Shown here piece after piece: positions 43,303-51,888 of a DNA stretch of 64,000 nt (its first letter is position 1; each line of letters starts with the position of its first letter). The stretch is from Porcincola intestinalis (GTDB lineage: Bacteria; Bacillota; Clostridia; Lachnospirales; Lachnospiraceae): positions 26,053 through 90,052 of the forward strand of contig NZ_VULZ01000015.1 in assembly GCF_009696445.1 (NCBI RefSeq). Reading direction: 5' to 3'. The notes under the pieces were generated by a model. It worked only from the letters and a program-made list of their open reading frames with translations. It did not search any database and was not told the DNA's origin. Made by a program: the position numbers and the translations under genes.

Positions 43303-45459
43303 TCAGCGGATCTCCGCTCCGACCTTGACAGCTTTTTCCGGATTTACCAGAGACAGGTTTCCTGCATCGTCCTCCGCACAGAGGATCATGCCCTCGGAGA
43401 CCATCCCTGCCAGCTTTGCCGGCTTCAGGTTCGTGATAACCAGAACCTTCTTTCCGACCATCTCCTCCGGCTTGTACCACTGCTTGATACCGGACAGGAT
43501 CTGGCGTGTCTTCGTTCCGATCTTCACCTGTGAGCAGAGGAGCTTGCGGCTCTTCTTCACCTCCTCGCAGGCGACAATCTCGCCCACCTGGATCTGAAGC
43601 TTATCGAACTCCTCAATCGAAATCTCTGCCTTCGGCTCGACATCCATCCCGTCTGAGACTGCTCCGGTCTCTGCTGAAGAATCCGCAGTCTTGGATCCCT
43701 CGGCATTCTGCTGCACCCCGGCGCCGGCGTCGTTCCTCTTCGCCTTCCCGGCCGCGATTTTACCACCTGCTCCGGATGCCTCAGCCTTCTGCTTTCCGGC
43801 TGCTTCCTCCGCCTTCTCCTCTGCTTCCGCCATACCCGGGTGGCGCTTCTCCACCTCAGCCATGACCTCTTTCAGATCTCTTCTCATAAACAGCGTTTCC
43901 GGATCCTCCGTCACCTTGCTGCCGGACGGATAGAGTCCGAACGTGTCCATCCTCTCAAGCCCGCGCTTTTCCGCATGAAGCTGGCTGAGAATCTTCCCGC
44001 TGGTATCCGGCATGAACGGTTCAAGCAGCTCCGCACCAATCGCGATGGACTCCGTCAGGTTATAGAGCACCTCCGCCAGCCTCGGCTTCGTCTCCTCCGA
44101 CTTCGCAAGCACCCACGGTGCTGTCTCATCGATATACTTGTTGCATCTCTTGAACAGATTGAAGATCTCCGTGATGGAATCCGCGACGCGCAGTCCGTCC
44201 ATCTTCGTCTGGACAATCTCCGCCGTGTGAAGAACCGTCTTCTTCAGGTCCTCGTCGATCGACGCTCCGTCCATGGACACGCCCTCACTCATGACGCCGG
44301 CGCCATCTCCGCCCGTTGTCACACCGGTATGCGTCACCACGCCGCCGAAATACTTGTTCGTCATCGAGATCGTCCGCTTGACCAGATTCCCGAGGGTATT
44401 CGCAAGATCTGAGTTGAGGCGCTCCACCATCAGTTCCCAGGTGATGACACCATCATTCTCGAACGGCATCTCATGCAGTACAAAATAACGCACCGCATCC
44501 ACCCCGAAGAACTCCACCAGCTCATCGGCATACAGGACATTGCCCTTCGACTTGCTCATCTTTCCGTCGCCCATCAGAAGCCATGGATGTCCGAAGACCT
44601 GCTTCGGAAGCGGCTCACCGAGCGCCATCAGAAAGATCGGCCAGTAAATCGTATGGAAACGAATGATGTCCTTTCCGATCAGGTGCAGGTCAGCCGGCCA
44701 GAACCGCTTGTATTCCTCCGTCGAACCATCCACATCATAACCAGCGAAGGTGATGTAGTTCGTCAGCGCGTCAAGCCAGACATAGACGACATGCTTCGGG
44801 TCAAAATCGACCGGGATCCCCCACGAAAATGAGGTTCTGGACACGCACAGATCCTGGAGTCCCGGCAGCAGGAAGTTGTTCATCATCTCGTTCTTGCGCG
44901 AGACCGGCTGAATGAAATCCGGATGCGTGTTGATGTAGTCGATCAGGCGCTGGGCGTACTTGCTCATCCGGAAAAAGTATGCCTCCTCCTTCGCACGCGT
45001 CAGCGGCCGTCCGCAGTCCGGACACCTTCCGTCCTTGACCTGCGATTCCGTGAAGAAAGACTCATCCGGCTCGCAGTACCAGCCCTCATAGAAACCCTTG
45101 TAGATATCGCCCTGGTCATACAGCTTCCGGAAGATCTTCTGTACCTTCTTCTCATGAACCGGATCCGTCGTACGGATGAAGCGGTCATAGCTGGTATTCA
45201 TCAGATCCCAGATTCTCTTGATCTCGGCGGAGTTCCGGTCCACCAGTTCCTGCGGGGTGATGCCCTCCTCCTTCGCCTTGTTCTCATTCTTCTGACCATG
45301 TTCATCGGTTCCGGTCTGGAACACGACATCATAGCCCTCCTGTCTCTTCCTTCTTGCGATCGAATCCGCCAGCACCGCCTCATATGTGTTGCCAATATGC
45401 GGCTTTCCAGACGCATACGCGATTGCTGTTGTAATATAGTACGGTTTCTTCTCTGCCAT
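43303..45459 (-). CDS. metG: Methionyl-tRNA synthetase with C-terminal tRNA-binding domain
   Basis: A 718-residue class I synthetase. The HIGN version of the HIGH motif is at 21-24, the knuckle CPDC near 147 and KMSKSKGN near 300-307. After the anticodon-binding domain comes an Ala/Glu/Lys-rich linker of about 85 residues (about 535-620), then an EMAP/Arc1p-like tRNA-binding domain (QIQVGEIVACEEVKKSRKL). The linker is longer than usual and low-complexity. The gene is monocistronic or leads a run with its minus-strand neighbours. Confidence 0.96.
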   Translation of the reverse strand: MAEKKPYYITTAIAYASGKPHIGNTYEAVLADSIARRKRQEGYDVVFQTGTDEHGQKNENKAKEEGITPQELVDRNSAEIKRIWDLMNTSYDRFIRTTDPVHEKKVQKIFRKLYDQGDIYKGFYEGWYCEPDESFFTESQVKDGRCPDCGRPLTRAKEEAYFFRMSKYAQRLIDYINTHPDFIQPVSRKNEMMNNFLLPGLQDLCVSRTSFSWGIPVDFDPKHVVYVWLDALTNYITFAGYDVDGSTEEYKRFWPADLHLIGKDIIRFHTIYWPIFLMALGEPLPKQVFGHPWLLMGDGKMSKSKGNVLYADELVEFFGVDAVRYFVLHEMPFENDGVITWELMVERLNSDLANTLGNLVKRTISMTNKYFGGVVTHTGVTTGGDGAGVMSEGVSMDGASIDEDLKKTVLHTAEIVQTKMDGLRVADSITEIFNLFKRCNKYIDETAPWVLAKSEETKPRLAEVLYNLTESIAIGAELLEPFMPDTSGKILSQLHAEKRGLERMDTFGLYPSGSKVTEDPETLFMRRDLKEVMAEVEKRHPGMAEAEEKAEEAAGKQKAEASGAGGKIAAGKAKRNDAGAGVQQNAEGSKTADSSAETGAVSDGMDVEPKAEISIEEFDKLQIQVGEIVACEEVKKSRKLLCSQVKIGTKTRQILSGIKQWYKPEEMVGKKVLVITNLKPAKLAGMVSEGMILCAEDDAGNLSLVNPEKAVKVGAEIR

Positions 45460-45537
45460 CTTCTGTCTCCTCGTATCCTTCCGTCAAAGCAGCCGCGCCT
45501 TCATCCGATCTCTCGCGCCGTCGCCTCCGGGCTGTCT

Positions 45538-46098
45538 TTACTGCTCATCCACAATGTCGTCCCCGCGGAATGCCTTGCGCAGTCTCTCGATTGCCACACC
45601 TGCCGCGCACATATAGATACCTTCCACAAGCATCATTGCTCCCACAAACCGTGTCAGAACTGCCGCGGACGCAAACGGATTCTTCAGCGCAACGACTCCG
45701 ACAACAGCGAAGGCGATGCCGGTCAGCAGATTGTACATCCATCTCATGCTGCCGAACCGTTTCATATCAAATGAAGACTGGATCGATATCGCCCCGCCGA
45801 AGATCAGCGACAGGCCGAACAGAAACGGCAGGATGCCGATCACGACCCTGGAATAAGCCAGCATGAAAAGACCCGTCACAATACAGATCAGCCCGACGGA
45901 AATGTCATACTCCGTCACGGCCACCGTGATCTCCCTTCTCAGATATCGGATCACACGGTATGCGCCGTAGATGATCAGCGCAATCCCGATCACAAACACA
46001 ATCACCTTGTTGGTGATGGAAGGAAAAATCAGAAGGATCAATCCCAGCACAGCCATAATGATTGAACCAACCGAAAGGCCATTCTCCAGTTTTTTCAT
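45538..46098 (-). CDS. DUF308 (HdeD-like) membrane protein
   Basis: A 186-residue membrane protein with six hydrophobic segments in three pairs, matching the DUF308 repeat (GLILLIFP, GLFMLAYSRVVIGILPF, GIAFAVVGVVALKNPFAS). HdeD of E. coli is linked to acid resistance, but the clostridial homologues are uncharacterised. ATG at 46098 has GAGGAAG about 8 bases upstream; a GTG three codons earlier is less likely. Confidence 0.85.
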   Translation of the reverse strand: MKKLENGLSVGSIIMAVLGLILLIFPSITNKVIVFVIGIALIIYGAYRVIRYLRREITVAVTEYDISVGLICIVTGLFMLAYSRVVIGILPFLFGLSLIFGGAISIQSSFDMKRFGSMRWMYNLLTGIAFAVVGVVALKNPFASAAVLTRFVGAMMLVEGIYMCAAGVAIERLRKAFRGDDIVDEQ

Positions 46099-46192
46099 CT
46101 CTATCACTTCCTCTTTTTGATCCGTAAATGATCCTCTCCGCCGGATGCACCATTCGCCTCCGGCTCAAACCATTTACATCTGTTACTCGGGC

Positions 46193-47089
46193 TCAGACCA
46201 TCTTTACCGGATGCTCCGGTACCTCCGGCAGCTTTTTCTCACAGGTCACGGCCAGGCAGCCCGGCCCGACGTGACAGCTGATCGAGAGGGACAGTTGCTG
46301 CAGACAGACGCCGACCGGGTACTGCGCGTGGATATCCTTCACCCACTCTGCCACCTCATCGCGCATCAGCCCGGAATAGGCGGCATCGATCCAGAGATCA
46401 CTCAGACCATGTTCCGGCTTGAAGCGGTTCTCCATATCGTTCTCGATCGCCCCGAGCATCGCGGCCTTCGCGCCTTTCAGCGTCCGACACTTCGCGTAGG
46501 AGTCCAGTTTCTCACCCTGAATCTGCAGCACCGGCTTGATCTTCAGCAGAGAGCCAAGCGCTGCCGCTGCCGGCGTCACCCTTCCGCCCTTTCTGAGATA
46601 TTTCAGTGTCGGTACAAGGATATATATGCTGGAATCCGCAGCTGTCTTCTCCAGATACTCCCGGATCGCCTTCGCACTCCATCCCAGATCCGCCAGCCCC
46701 TTTGCATTCAGGACCGAACGCATCATTGTGACGGAGATCCGATGGTTATCGACCACCTCGACTCTTCCGTTGTAGTCCTCCGCAAGCGTCTTTGCAGTCT
46801 CGCAACTGGAAGACAGCCCGCTTGACATCGGAATATAGACAACCTCGTCATATTCCTTCAAAAGGCTGTCCCATCTGTCAAGGACATCCCCGACGACCGG
46901 CATGGACGTATGGATATCCGAATCTCCCTCCAGATGTGCGTAGAACTGCTCCTGTGTCAATGTGATTCCCTCATAATAGAGGTTGTCATTGATATAGAAC
47001 GGCATCGGCAGAACATAGACGCCGTACGCTTTTGCCTGTTCCTGCGAGATACCGCTGTTGCTGTCTGTCAGAATCGCAACCTTACTCAT
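46193..47089 (-). CDS. DegV family protein
   Basis: A 298-residue fatty-acid-binding protein of the DegV/FakB family, normal length. Family marks are ILTDSNSGIS near the N-terminus, MPFYINDNLYYEG, the SSG triplet (MSSGLSSSCETA) that contacts the carboxylate, and KPVLQIQGEKL. FakB proteins present fatty acids to the FakA kinase for phospholipid synthesis; no fakA is visible here. Confidence 0.92.
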   Translation of the reverse strand: MSKVAILTDSNSGISQEQAKAYGVYVLPMPFYINDNLYYEGITLTQEQFYAHLEGDSDIHTSMPVVGDVLDRWDSLLKEYDEVVYIPMSSGLSSSCETAKTLAEDYNGRVEVVDNHRISVTMMRSVLNAKGLADLGWSAKAIREYLEKTAADSSIYILVPTLKYLRKGGRVTPAAAALGSLLKIKPVLQIQGEKLDSYAKCRTLKGAKAAMLGAIENDMENRFKPEHGLSDLWIDAAYSGLMRDEVAEWVKDIHAQYPVGVCLQQLSLSISCHVGPGCLAVTCEKKLPEVPEHPVKMV

Positions 47090-47298
47090 CCGATCACCTG
47101 CCGTTTTCAGTGCCCGGCCCCTCCGGCCTTCTCTTCCGTAGAATCATGATTCATGGCAGACCAGGAGCCTGAGACCCGGTTCTCTGACCAATTCTTCAGG
47201 CATCCGTATCCTGACTCTGCTCACAAGTACATACATCATATCAGATAAAACGGCAACTTTCCACTCCCCCGAAGCGGCAAAAACATCCATACTCAATA

Positions 47299-47331
47299 AA
47301 TGAGCGCCCGCAGCCATCCGGCCTGCAGGCG
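47299..47331 (-). terminator. Weak terminator-like hairpin after murA
   Basis: Arms GAGCGCC.GCAG and CTGC.GGCGCTC enclose a loop of about 8 bases. The following minus-strand tract ATTTATT is only weakly T-rich, so termination strength is uncertain. Confidence 0.4.
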
Positions 47332-47376
47332 CTCCCAGCAGTTCTTTTTCCTCAGGCTGACTGATCCCTGTCCGGT

Positions 47377-48672
47377 TCATCCAACCTTGAGCATGAATTT
47401 TCTTGCTTCTCTCTCTGTGCAGACGCACTCTATCTTTGCGCCGAGGCTCCGAAGCTTTGCGTCAAAGTCCTCATATCCGCGCTTGATATAGACGATATCA
47501 TCAATGATCGTGATTCCGTCCGCTGCAAGACCGGCGATCACAAGCGCCGCTCCTGCCCGCAGATCCGGCGCACTCATCCGCGCACCCGTCAGGTGCTTCA
47601 CCCCTGTGATGATTGCGGCATTTCCCTCGACCTTTGCGCTGCCGCCCATGCGGGCCAGCTCATCCAGATATTTGAACCGGTTCTCAAAGATACTCTCCGT
47701 GACGATGCTGGTGCCCTCCGCCATGGAAAGTGCCACACCGATCTGCGGCTGCATATCGGTCGGATATCCCGGGTAGGGGAGAGTCTTGACATTCGCCGCA
47801 GAGAGACTTCCCTCCGGCCCAATCACGCGGACCGCTGTGTCGAACTGCTCGACCCGGCAGCCAATCTCAAGAAGCTTTGAAACCGTCGCCTCCAGATGCT
47901 TCGGAATGACATTCCGGACCGTCACATCCCCGTGCGTACAGGCTGCCGCAAACATGTAGGTGCCCGCCTCGATCTGATCCGGAATGATAGAATACTCGGT
48001 CCCGTGAAGCTTCGGTACTCCGACAATACGAATGACATCCGTCCCGGCACCTTTGATATTCGCACCCATGCTGTTCAGGAAATTCGCCACATCGACAACA
48101 TGCGGCTCCTTCGCACAGTTTTCAATCACCGTGCGGCCTTCCGCCATCGACGCCGCCATCATGATGTTGATCGTCGCCCCGACGGAAACCGTATCCAGAA
48201 AGATGTGCTGTCCGACCAGATTAGATGCCGACGCACAGACAACTCCGCTCTTTATGACAACCTTCGCTCCGAGGGTCTTGAATCCCTTCAGATGCAGGTC
48301 GATCGGTCTTGAACCAATGTTGCAGCCGCCCGGAAGCGGCACTTCAGCCTTCTTGTACTTTCCGAGCAGTGCTCCCAGAAAATAGTAGCTTGCCCGGATT
48401 TTCTTGATATATTCGTATTCGATGTTGACATCACCGATGTCCGCACCGCAGATTTTAATGGTATGCCTGTCAATTTTCTCGATGTGAACGCCGATCTGGC
48501 TCATCGCCTCGATCATGATATTCACATCTGCAACATCCGGAAGATTCTCTATAATTACAGTATCGTCTGTCATGATTGCGGCAGCGAGAATTCCGAGAGC
48601 CGCATTCTTGGCTCCGCCGATCTCCACCTCACCTTTCAGAGGCGTGCCGCCCTTGATGATATACTGTTCCAT
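47377..48672 (-). CDS. murA: UDP-N-acetylglucosamine 1-carboxyvinyltransferase
   Basis: A 431-residue EPSP-synthase-fold enzyme that makes the first committed step of peptidoglycan synthesis. The catalytic Cys is at 117 in LPGGCNIGSRPIDLHL; an Asp at that position gives fosfomycin resistance, so this enzyme should be sensitive. Lys22 and Asn23 of the substrate loop (GGAKNAALG) are present. Firmicutes often have two MurA copies; only one is visible here. It has a consensus-like promoter upstream. Confidence 0.95.
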   Translation of the reverse strand: MEQYIIKGGTPLKGEVEIGGAKNAALGILAAAIMTDDTVIIENLPDVADVNIMIEAMSQIGVHIEKIDRHTIKICGADIGDVNIEYEYIKKIRASYYFLGALLGKYKKAEVPLPGGCNIGSRPIDLHLKGFKTLGAKVVIKSGVVCASASNLVGQHIFLDTVSVGATINIMMAASMAEGRTVIENCAKEPHVVDVANFLNSMGANIKGAGTDVIRIVGVPKLHGTEYSIIPDQIEAGTYMFAAACTHGDVTVRNVIPKHLEATVSKLLEIGCRVEQFDTAVRVIGPEGSLSAANVKTLPYPGYPTDMQPQIGVALSMAEGTSIVTESIFENRFKYLDELARMGGSAKVEGNAAIITGVKHLTGARMSAPDLRAGAALVIAGLAADGITIIDDIVYIKRGYEDFDAKLRSLGAKIECVCTEREARKFMLKVG

Positions 48673-48813
48673 ATACGCACCTCAGCTGATTATTAATTAC
48701 CTACTCCCATTGCATCAGCCGTTCCTCCGGCCCCTTAATTCCGGAAATGAACGTCTGCGGCGTCACCATACCGCCGGTTTTGTGTGCCCTTTGAAACCTG
48801 GCACTTTGGCTCG

Positions 48814-48842
48814 ATTATACATAGAATTTTCATGTATGTAAA
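48814..48842 (-). promoter_or_regulatory. murA promoter
   Basis: Minus-strand -35 TTTACA (48837-48842) and -10 TATAAT (48814-48819), 17-base spacer. Confidence 0.75.
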
Positions 48843-48867
48843 CTAAAATTAATAATTCCGCAATCTT

Positions 48868-48881
48868 CGACCATATGTTCG
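48868..48881. promoter_or_regulatory. LexA-box-like palindrome
   Basis: CGACCATATGTTCG differs at one base from the Gram-positive SOS box form CGAACATATGTTCG. It lies about 25 bases upstream of the murA -35 on the minus strand. No SOS gene is adjacent, so the match may be fortuitous. Confidence 0.35.
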
Positions 48882-49207
48882 ATGAAATTTATCCTGTTTC
48901 TTCCATCTTGAATGGTTTCTTTTTAGTCAATCTGTTAAAGCTTATTTAATAGGAAGAAACCCATCTGCCCGCTGCCCTGCGGAACGCAAAAAAGCCGTTC
49001 GCGAATGAGGCGCACTTTTCGCCCATTCGACCAAAATTTAAACAGTTTATGACATACCCGATGACTACAAGCCTCCGCTGTGCATCCGCACATATCTGTT
49101 TCCCGAATCATTCGTGAATATCACCAGTTTCCGTAAATTTTTCTGTACAAAACAGAGACGGAATATTTGTGTAAACAGCCTTATTTTCCTGTATACTCTA
49201 CTGTACG

Positions 49208-49356
49208 CGCCTGCCGGACGGCAGCTCCCACCACGCTGACACATGAGGCATTCTCGTACCGCCTGCGCGCCACTTCATGCCTCATGTGGGGCGTGTCAAT
49301 AAGTCCTGCCACCACTTGCATGCAGGCATGCGTGGCGGAGGGCGTTTGACACTGTA
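49208..49356 (+). other. Structured 5' leader of the MATE gene, containing 37-base element copy B
   Basis: Three hairpins in series. First, CTGCC-GGA-CGGCAG (about 49211-49224). Second, CACGC and CACATGAGGCAT paired with ATGCCTCATGTG and GCGTG (about 49232-49291), interrupted only by a small internal loop. Third, GCCAC and GCATG paired with CATGC and GTGGC (about 49300-49336). The shared 37-base element spans 49223-49259 and contributes the left arm of the second hairpin. No terminator follows, so any control is more likely on translation or RNA stability. Confidence 0.6.
49223..49259 (+). repeat. 37-base intergenic element, copy B
   Basis: Matches 10837-10873 at 33 of 37 positions without gaps (begins AGCTCCCACCACGCTG, ends GGCATTCTCGTAC). 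Both copies lie in the leader of a plus-strand gene in the same orientation as that gene. Confidence 0.75.
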
Positions 49357-49384
49357 ATCATCTGATTCATTCCAGGAGATCTTC

Positions 49385-50866
49385 ATGAACCGCAATCTGA
49401 AATCCAGAAAAGACAGCAGCAGAAACATCAGACCTCACTCAGACTACCAGCAGCTTCCGCTTCTGCGGCTGATTCAGATGATCTCCGTCATCGCAATCCC
49501 TGTCGCCCTTCAGAATCTGCTGACCACGACCGGCTCCATGGTCGATACCATCATGCTCGCCTCGCTCGGGGAACGCACCGTCGGCGCTGCCGGCCTCTGC
49601 GCCCAGTATTCCAGTCTGATGTTCTCGGGATACTGGGGCTTCGTGGGCGGCGGCATGCTGTTCTTCTCCCAGTTCTACGGCTCCGGTGAGCATGAAAACA
49701 TCCGGAAATCCTACGGGATGACCATCGTTTTCATGATGATCTCCGGGGTCACCTTCGGTGCCCTTGCTGTCTTTGCGCCGATGTCTGTCATGCGGCTGTA
49801 TACAGGGAGCGAGGCCATCCAGAAAATCGGAGTCCGATACCTTCAGATTGTCGGCTTTGCATACCCGCTGCAGGTTCTCGCCATGGCTCAGAGCGCCCTT
49901 CTGCGCTCAATCGGTCAGGTAAAGATCCCCCTGTTCGGTGCCATCGCCTCCGTCATCACCAACTTTGTGATCAACTTCATCCTGATCTTCGGGAAGTTCG
50001 GCTTCCCGAAGATGGGGATCCGTGGCGCCGCGGTCGGAACCGTGGCAGCGGCAGCCGTCAACATTCTGGTCATCGTGGTGGCTGCCCGCATCATGCATCT
50101 TCCGTACCTGATGGATGTCACCCGCCACTTCCGCTGGAACCGGAAGCTGCTATCCGCATATCTGCGCAAGTCAGCCCCGATTATCGCCAATGAAGTGATG
50201 ATCGGGATCGGCAACATGCTCATTAACATCGTGCTTGGCCACCAGATCGAGTCCGCCATCGCCGCAACTGCCGTCTTCCGGACGCTGGAAGGCATCATCA
50301 TCGCCTTCTTCAGCGGCTTCTCGAGCGCCGCAACCGTTCTGGTCGGCACAGAGATCGGCGCCGGCCGCCATGAAGAGGCCTTCTCGAGGGCATACCGGCT
50401 CATTTATCTCTGCCAGGGACTGACCGGCATCGCGGCACTTCTTCTGATTATGATTCACAATCCGCTGCTGCACACGATGGGGTTGAGCGGGGACTCCTAC
50501 CACACATGCACAGCTATGCTTTATATCTACAGCATCGCAGCCGTTATCCGTATGGGAAACTGGTCGATGAACGACACCTATCGCGCTGCGGGCGATCCCA
50601 GCTTCGGCTCGATGCTGGAAATCACCTTTATGTTCGCGATGGTTCAGCCGGCTATCCACATCGCCAACAGCCTGGTTCACGCGCCGTTTCTCATCGTCTT
50701 CGCCCTGTGCTACTGTGATGAGCCCATCCGCTACATCATCATGCAGCTGCACATGTATTCCCGCAAATGGATCCGCCCTGTCTCCATCGCCGGTCTTGAA
50801 ACAATCGATGCCTTCCGCGAGAAGTATGGTGTACAGATGAATCGCGGCAGCAGACTCCGCGGCTGA
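49385..50866 (+). CDS. MATE family efflux transporter
   Basis: A 493-residue multidrug-and-toxin exporter with twelve hydrophobic segments in two homologous halves. The start of the domain, IPVALQNLLTTTGSMVDTIMLASLG, is typical of NorM/MepA-type proteins. It would use a Na+ or H+ gradient to export cationic compounds. The first about 30 residues are basic and cytoplasmic. CAGGAG lies 7 bases before the ATG. A structured leader upstream may regulate it. Confidence 0.93.
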   Translation: MNRNLKSRKDSSRNIRPHSDYQQLPLLRLIQMISVIAIPVALQNLLTTTGSMVDTIMLASLGERTVGAAGLCAQYSSLMFSGYWGFVGGGMLFFSQFYGSGEHENIRKSYGMTIVFMMISGVTFGALAVFAPMSVMRLYTGSEAIQKIGVRYLQIVGFAYPLQVLAMAQSALLRSIGQVKIPLFGAIASVITNFVINFILIFGKFGFPKMGIRGAAVGTVAAAAVNILVIVVAARIMHLPYLMDVTRHFRWNRKLLSAYLRKSAPIIANEVMIGIGNMLINIVLGHQIESAIAATAVFRTLEGIIIAFFSGFSSAATVLVGTEIGAGRHEEAFSRAYRLIYLCQGLTGIAALLLIMIHNPLLHTMGLSGDSYHTCTAMLYIYSIAAVIRMGNWSMNDTYRAAGDPSFGSMLEITFMFAMVQPAIHIANSLVHAPFLIVFALCYCDEPIRYIIMQLHMYSRKWIRPVSIAGLETIDAFREKYGVQMNRGSRLRG

Positions 50867-51026
50867 CAGAGCGGCTGCACTTTGCCCCCGCATCAGTACA
50901 CCCGAGCTGTTTTCTGCGCTTGCATGACATGCGGTGCACCCGTTTCCTATGCCTTGCATGCATCATCCGCCAGTCCCCTGCGCCGTGCATGGCATCAGCT
51001 CTGCAGGTTTCTGCGTCTGCATGGCA

Positions 51027-51866
51027 TCAACCCTCCCGGCGTCTCACACTGTACCCGAAGGTGCCCAGCTTTTTCCCAAGGCCGAAGTATGTCCCGTGCG
51101 AGTAGGCAATCAGCCCCGCACTGTCCAGGTCAAGTCTCCCCTTTGAGTCGATGAACGCTTCGTCTACGTCCACACAGACTACCTCCGCCAGGAACATATC
51201 ATGAGAGCCGAGTTCGATTTTCTGCTTTACCCTGCACTCCAGGCTGACCGGACTCTCCAGAATGATCGGCGCAGCCTCCAGACAGCTGGCCTTCCCGGCG
51301 GTCAGCTTTTCCGGAGCCGCCATCTCAGATGTCCCATCAGGCGCTTTCTTCATGCCGGCTGCTTCATCGCGCTGTGCCTTCGCTTCTGCCGCAAATTTCG
51401 CTGTATCCCGCCCGGACTTCACGCCGCACCAGTCGCAGGCTCTTGCAAGCTTCTCCGTCACCAGATTGATCACAAACTCACCGGTTTCTTCGATGATATC
51501 ATGCGAATATCGCTGCGGCCGAATGGAGATCGAGACCATCGGTGGATTCGAGCAGACCGTACCGGCCCATGCAATCGTAATAATGTCTGGTCGCTCCCCT
51601 TTCCGGGCGCAGCTCACCATCACCGCAGGAACGGGATACAACATATTGCCGCCCCTCCAGACCTGCTTCTTACCGATTGCACGCTTGCCCGGCTGCTCCG
51701 GCCTTTTCCCGGATACATGCCTGCCCGGCTGCCCCGGCTTTTTGACAGGCTTTTCTTCCGACCTTGCCGAAGTCTGTCCGGACTCCCGGCGTCGTTCCCT
51801 GCCAGGCAGCCTCTTCACTCCCTGCCTTCCCGAATACTCAGCTCTGTTATCCTTTTTCTGCTTCAT
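51027..51866 (-). CDS. Flavin reductase family protein with a basic N-terminal extension
   Basis: A protein of about 279 residues. The FMN-binding split-barrel domain (about 70-279) contains MLYPVPAVMVSC, the ITIAWAGTVCSNPPMVSISIRP flavin-binding segment and the C-terminal HGTYFGLGKKLGTFGYSV. Typical relatives are about 185 residues. The extra length is an Arg/Lys/Gly/Pro-rich extension (about 1-68) and a Lys/Ala/Glu-rich insertion near 150-185. The ATG at 51866 has GGGGAGAGGG upstream. It starts 22 bases after the pyrophosphatase stop codon, so the two are likely co-transcribed. Role may be FMN-dependent reduction; partners are unknown. Confidence 0.8.
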   Translation of the reverse strand: MKQKKDNRAEYSGRQGVKRLPGRERRRESGQTSARSEEKPVKKPGQPGRHVSGKRPEQPGKRAIGKKQVWRGGNMLYPVPAVMVSCARKGERPDIITIAWAGTVCSNPPMVSISIRPQRYSHDIIEETGEFVINLVTEKLARACDWCGVKSGRDTAKFAAEAKAQRDEAAGMKKAPDGTSEMAAPEKLTAGKASCLEAAPIILESPVSLECRVKQKIELGSHDMFLAEVVCVDVDEAFIDSKGRLDLDSAGLIAYSHGTYFGLGKKLGTFGYSVRRREG

Positions 51867-51888
51867 AAACCCTCTCCCCGAAGGTTCC

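Larger units (their letters stand above)
48673..49384. other. 712-base non-coding stretch rich in inverted repeats
   Basis: I see no real gene here. From left to right it holds the murA promoter, a LexA-box-like palindrome (48868-48881), an 8-base inverted repeat GGTTTCTT/AAGAAACC (48914-48921 and 48954-48961), two adjacent hairpins (48983-49000 and 49002-49029), a possible MATE promoter with -10 TATACT near 49193, and the structured MATE leader. The middle part is visibly more AT-rich than its neighbours. Confidence 0.6.
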
